Of a stretch of DNA of 7,974 nucleotides, positions 5,266 to 7,974 are shown piece by piece. The translations under genes and the position numbers were made by a program. Under the pieces are notes generated by a model. It had not been told where the DNA came from, made no database searches, and worked only from the letters and a program-made list of their open reading frames with translations. Positions within the stretch are counted from its first letter, which is position 1. Every line of letters starts with the position of its first letter. Source of the DNA: a bacterium (GTDB taxonomy: Bacteria; UBA9089; CG2-30-40-21); NCBI GenBank assembly GCA_018814245.1, contig JAHIZN010000416.1, positions 1 to 7,974 on the forward strand, written 5' to 3'.

Positions 5266-7611
5266 TTACCTCTGCCTGCACAACAATAACATCTGCTTGA
5301 AGTAAGTATCATTGGGGGATAATTTCAGGGCTATGCTAAATTCAGAAGCAGCGTTATCGAATTTGTTTTGCTTGAAGTAAACAGACCCCAGATCACCATG
5401 ATACCTTGGATTGTCTGGGGCAAGAAGAACAGCCTGTTTCATCATTTCCACTGCCTTTGATAGAGAGCCTGCCTCAAAATAAAACTTGCCAAGAGATGTC
5501 CATACACCTACCATACATGGATCATATTTCACGGCTTTTTCTAATGAGGCTACGCCATCCATCTTCAAGCCCTGTTGAATCTGTAATTCACCCAATATTC
5601 GATGGTATTCTGCATTTTCAGGATAGATATTTATTGCTTTGTTAATCTCATTCATTGCCTCTTTATACTTGTTTTCATGAACAAATATAGCAGCAAGGTT
5701 ATTGTGTGGGTCGCCAAAAAGCGGTTTTAGCTCAAGAGCACGATTGCACGCATCAATAGCCTTTTTTCTTGCAGAAGTATCACCATAAACAACAAATGCC
5801 TTTCCATAGGCTGAACTAAGAATGTTATAATAATAAGCATGGTGTGGATTAGCCTTTACTGCAGCCTCAGCCCGATTGATGAGCATGTTAAGGGAATCCC
5901 TTGACCTCTCTGATATTACAGAATATGCTGACAGCATCTCTCCATAATAAAACTCTTCATGTGGATTATACTTTAATGCTTTTTCGTACATGTAGATAGC
6001 CTGATCAGTATCTTGTCGTTGACTTAAAGCAAGAGCATTTTTGTAATACACATCGGCTATGCAGGCAAGATAAGAATAGCGGATGATGATGACGCACAGA
6101 ATGATAGATACTATCGGCAAAACTATTCTCACTAAGTGATTAATCTTAACAACATGAGAGCCATCCCCGATAGTCTTTACTCCGATGCCAACGATACTTC
6201 CTGTTAATATCCAAAAAAGTGCAGATGTTGGTATAACCCCAAACCCCACCTCATTCTGAATCAAATAGGAAACAATGGCAGCAATGCAAGCTGAAATAAT
6301 CCATTTATCAGGGTATTTCATCTCTTTCCATAACCTCATGGCAAAGATAAAGAAGCTGACTAATACCCAGAGATAGACAGAAATACCAACAATTCCACGA
6401 GTAGCAGCAATATCAAGTATTTCATTGTGTGCCTTGTCTATCAAAACATTATATCCACCCTCAGCATGGATAAATTTAAGCGTTTCATACTTAGTAGCAG
6501 CCATTCGCAAGGCATCCGGACCTATTCCGAATATAGGGTTATTTTTAATAATATGCAGGGTTGTTATCCATATTTGAATACGATTAGCAAAGGTGCCTGC
6601 TGCCTCAATTTTCTCTTTTCCCTGTGATTGAACAATATGGATGGTGCCTATAAGCTTGGGAAGCGGTGAGGTTTTTTCATGCAGACAAAGCCCAGCTGTA
6701 GTCAGGAGAAAAATCAATCCATATATTGCCGTTATTTTTCGCTTTTTCCATATTTCTGCCCTGTTTAAGATGATAAATATCATCAATCCGACCAAAAGTC
6801 CAAGAAACCCACCACGGTTTTTGGTGATTATCAGACAAACATACATGAGAATACTGCCAATACCCACAAGAATAGTCTGTCCTTTTTCTTTGAAAATGCG
6901 GAGGCACTCTGAATTTTCATCTTTCTTTGTGGCTGTAAGGTCGCAAGTGTTTCTCTTGTCCTCAAAAAGCAACCCAATCCCGAGAAAGATCACCATAGCC
7001 ATATATCCGCCAGCATAGTTTTGATTGCCAAAAAAAGAAATGGGTATGCCGCCACTGCCCCATCTGGAAAGATCAATCCCAAATGGTTGGAGTATGCCGC
7101 AAACAGCAGCAATAGCCCCAACGCATACAATAAACATCATGCCTTTTTTCATCAAGGCAGTTTCTCTGACAAGATTGGCACATATGTAACATAACGCTGC
7201 ATAATTTAACAAGGTAAGTAATCCTTCATGCCGTTTATACTCACCGATTATGCTCATGTGAGGAATGAGGGAAAAGCAGGTTGACAGGATACAGCTCAAT
7301 AAAAAGGCATAGAATGGGGTGTCTATCGGTGTCTTTAGTATCATTATTTTGCCATTTATACTTGTCTTGATTGACCAAATAAGTAAACATCCACAAGTAA
7401 TCACCCACATCAGGGCAGCTTTGCCCAATTCAATGCTGGAAAGCCGTGGGTCAATAATCATGGGTGTGCCGATAAGAATCAATAATAGTCCCCATCGCAT
7501 AAGGCTTTCATCTGCATAGGCAAATAAAGCAGCACCCTTGGCAGAGGTGCTATTCCTGACAGATGCTGTTTTGGAAACATGTACTTGTTTTGTTTTGTTG
7601 TGTTTTTTCAT
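5266..7611 (-). CDS. O-antigen ligase/polymerase-like membrane protein with C-terminal TPR array
   Basis: Predicted inner-membrane protein of the Wzy_C/WaaL (O-antigen ligase-like) superfamily, which transfers or polymerises lipid-linked glycans onto a surface acceptor. From the ATG at 7611 it is 781 aa. After a basic N-terminus (M-K-K-H-N-K-T-K) there are roughly 12-13 hydrophobic segments from about residue 40 to 514. Family landmarks are F-F-G-N-Q-N-Y-A-G (about 193-201), T-K-N-R-G-G-F-L-G-L-L-V-G (about 263-275, the usual S-R-G-A region), and G-I-G-P-D-A-L then K-A-H-N-E-I-L-D (about 362-368 and 393-400) in the large periplasmic loop. Residues about 520-766 form five to six TPRs, e.g. A-I-Y-M-Y-E-K-A-L-K-Y-N-P. 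An in-frame TTG at 7839 would add 76 residues, but that stretch reads through repeat-derived DNA and looks non-protein-like, so the ATG is preferred. Its ribosome-binding site is weak (GGAA about 8 nt upstream). The exact substrate (O-antigen, pilin glycan, other) cannot be told, and no glycosyltransferase neighbours are visible. Confidence 0.88.
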   Translation of the reverse strand: MKKHNKTKQVHVSKTASVRNSTSAKGAALFAYADESLMRWGLLLILIGTPMIIDPRLSSIELGKAALMWVITCGCLLIWSIKTSINGKIMILKTPIDTPFYAFLLSCILSTCFSLIPHMSIIGEYKRHEGLLTLLNYAALCYICANLVRETALMKKGMMFIVCVGAIAAVCGILQPFGIDLSRWGSGGIPISFFGNQNYAGGYMAMVIFLGIGLLFEDKRNTCDLTATKKDENSECLRIFKEKGQTILVGIGSILMYVCLIITKNRGGFLGLLVGLMIFIILNRAEIWKKRKITAIYGLIFLLTTAGLCLHEKTSPLPKLIGTIHIVQSQGKEKIEAAGTFANRIQIWITTLHIIKNNPIFGIGPDALRMAATKYETLKFIHAEGGYNVLIDKAHNEILDIAATRGIVGISVYLWVLVSFFIFAMRLWKEMKYPDKWIISACIAAIVSYLIQNEVGFGVIPTSALFWILTGSIVGIGVKTIGDGSHVVKINHLVRIVLPIVSIILCVIIIRYSYLACIADVYYKNALALSQRQDTDQAIYMYEKALKYNPHEEFYYGEMLSAYSVISERSRDSLNMLINRAEAAVKANPHHAYYYNILSSAYGKAFVVYGDTSARKKAIDACNRALELKPLFGDPHNNLAAIFVHENKYKEAMNEINKAINIYPENAEYHRILGELQIQQGLKMDGVASLEKAVKYDPCMVGVWTSLGKFYFEAGSLSKAVEMMKQAVLLAPDNPRYHGDLGSVYFKQNKFDNAASEFSIALKLSPNDTYFKQMLLLCRQR

Positions 7612-7682
7612 AAGAATTATTCCAGCTTGTGTAATTAGAAACAAAGAATAGGCTCGCAGATTTTGCAGATTAAAAGAAATTG

Positions 7683-7695
7683 CGTAACTATTCAG
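7683..7695 (+). repeat. CGTAACTAYTCAG word, copy 1
   Basis: CGTAACTATTCAG here and CGTAACTACTCAG at 7855-7867 match at 12 of 13 bases in the same orientation, 172 bp apart. A degenerate form (TTGCGTACTATT, one base shorter) occurs at 57-68 just after the left arm of the long inverted repeat. The word seems to be part of a dispersed intergenic repeat vocabulary. No function is visible. Confidence 0.45.
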
Positions 7696-7716
7696 GTAGT
7701 GTAAGAAGGGGGATAC

Positions 7717-7740
7717 GGAGATAGAGGAGATAAAGGGGAG
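7717..7740. repeat. Purine-rich repeat with inverted partner at window end
   Basis: The purine-rich 7717-7740 (GGAGATAGAGGAG then ATAAAGGGGAG) aligns to the reverse complement of 7953-7974 (GGAGATAATGGAG then AAAAGGGAG) with about 20 matches, two mismatches and two single-base gaps. The partner runs to the last base of the window and may continue beyond it. This is probably another dispersed intergenic word rather than a binding site. Confidence 0.45.
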
Positions 7741-7854
7741 GGGTAAGATCAAAGCATTTTTGTTTCTGCCTTGTTTGTGTAATGTTAATAAGATATTCAC
7801 CACCCTACCCCTGCCAGCTGGGGATAACTTGATACTCAAATATTTACCAATAAT

Positions 7855-7867
7855 CGTAACTACTCAG
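7855..7867 (+). repeat. CGTAACTAYTCAG word, copy 2
   Basis: Second copy of the 13-bp word described at 7683-7695 (one base different). It lies 45 bp inside the right arm of the long inverted repeat. Confidence 0.45.
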
Positions 7868-7903
7868 CTATCTCATTTTCACACATGACATGAAATCAGT
7901 CAA

Positions 7904-7941
7904 TACGCTTTTACAGAGAAAGAGCCACAAAGGGTGTAAAT
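7904..7941. repeat. Right arm of long inverted repeat
   Basis: 7912-7941 is the exact reverse complement of 26-55, with a further GCGTA match at 7904-7908 after three mismatches. Its core reads AGAAAGAGCCACAAAGGG on the plus strand. It lies 293 bp upstream of the ligase ATG. Recombination between the arms would invert the whole gmk-pheT cluster together with the ligase gene. Confidence 0.8.
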
Positions 7942-7974
7942 ATCGGTGGTGTCTCCCTTTTCTCCATTATCTCC

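Larger units (their letters stand above)
7612..7974. other. Repeat-rich non-coding region upstream of the ligase gene
   Basis: No credible gene is seen in these 363 bases. It holds a CGCAGATTTTGCAGATT word (7655-7671), two near-identical words CGTAACTAYTCAG (7683-7695 and 7855-7867), a purine-rich stretch (about 7704-7749), an inverted partner of that stretch at the window end, and the right arm of the long inverted repeat. The promoter of the minus-strand ligase gene must lie here, but no convincing -35/-10 pair at a sensible distance from the ATG is visible. Confidence 0.6.

Noticed and set aside
6427..7519. Plus-strand open frames opposite the ligase gene
   Set aside because: They run antisense to membrane-segment codons of a clearly coding frame and have no domain signal.
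7614..7642. Promoter for the ligase gene: TTGTTT - 17 nt - AATAAT
   Set aside because: The -10-like hexamer lies only 4 nt before the ATG, and the -35-like box matches the consensus at just three positions, so it would require a leaderless mRNA. Not convincing.
26..7941. Composite transposon bounded by the long inverted repeat
   Set aside because: There is no transposase, the genes between are housekeeping, and no target-site duplication is evident (bases outside the arms differ). Dispersed repeats are a simpler explanation.

Overview
This window looks like chromosomal DNA from an uncultured bacterium of moderate-to-low GC (roughly 40% by eye). It holds a tight housekeeping gene cluster next to repeat-rich intergenic DNA. 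The organism cannot be named from the sequence. Three things hint at a candidate-phylum or planctomycete-like lineage (Omnitrophota, Desantisbacteria, Brocadiales and similar): a PheT lacking the EMAP-type tRNA-binding domain, an O-antigen-ligase/TPR fusion, and many short dispersed palindromes of the GTAGGGGCA...TGCCCCTAC type. This placement is inference from memory of such genomes, with no search behind it.

Layout. Bases 1-192 are non-coding and hold one arm of a long inverted repeat and a small hairpin before gmk. Bases 193-4877 form one co-directional, presumably co-transcribed cluster: gmk (guanylate kinase), coaBC (coenzyme A biosynthesis), an RsuA/RluB-type pseudouridine synthase, and pheT (Phe-tRNA synthetase beta). 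The junctions are 3 bp, a 4-bp ATGA overlap and 3 bp. Bases 4878-5265 lie between convergent genes. They contain a perfect 28-bp palindrome, a roughly 210-nt region with several mutually compatible helices that resembles HEARO/omega-RNA (the guide-RNA scaffolds of IsrB/IscB nucleases), and a composite inverted-repeat structure. Bases 5266-7611 (minus strand) encode a polytopic O-antigen ligase-like protein with a C-terminal TPR array. Bases 7612-7974 are non-coding and rich in dispersed repeat fragments, including the second arm of the long inverted repeat.

The genes serve core metabolism and translation (GMP phosphorylation, CoA synthesis, rRNA modification, Phe-tRNA charging), with a separate cell-surface glycopolymer gene on the opposite strand. 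The most interesting points are (i) the candidate omega-RNA/HEARO-like RNA with no nuclease gene beside it, sitting directly downstream of a palindromic repeat, and (ii) two palindromic repeat units that appear to lie in frame inside essential genes. One is in the CoaC-CoaB linker of coaBC and encodes 10 codons. The other is in a loop of the PheT core.
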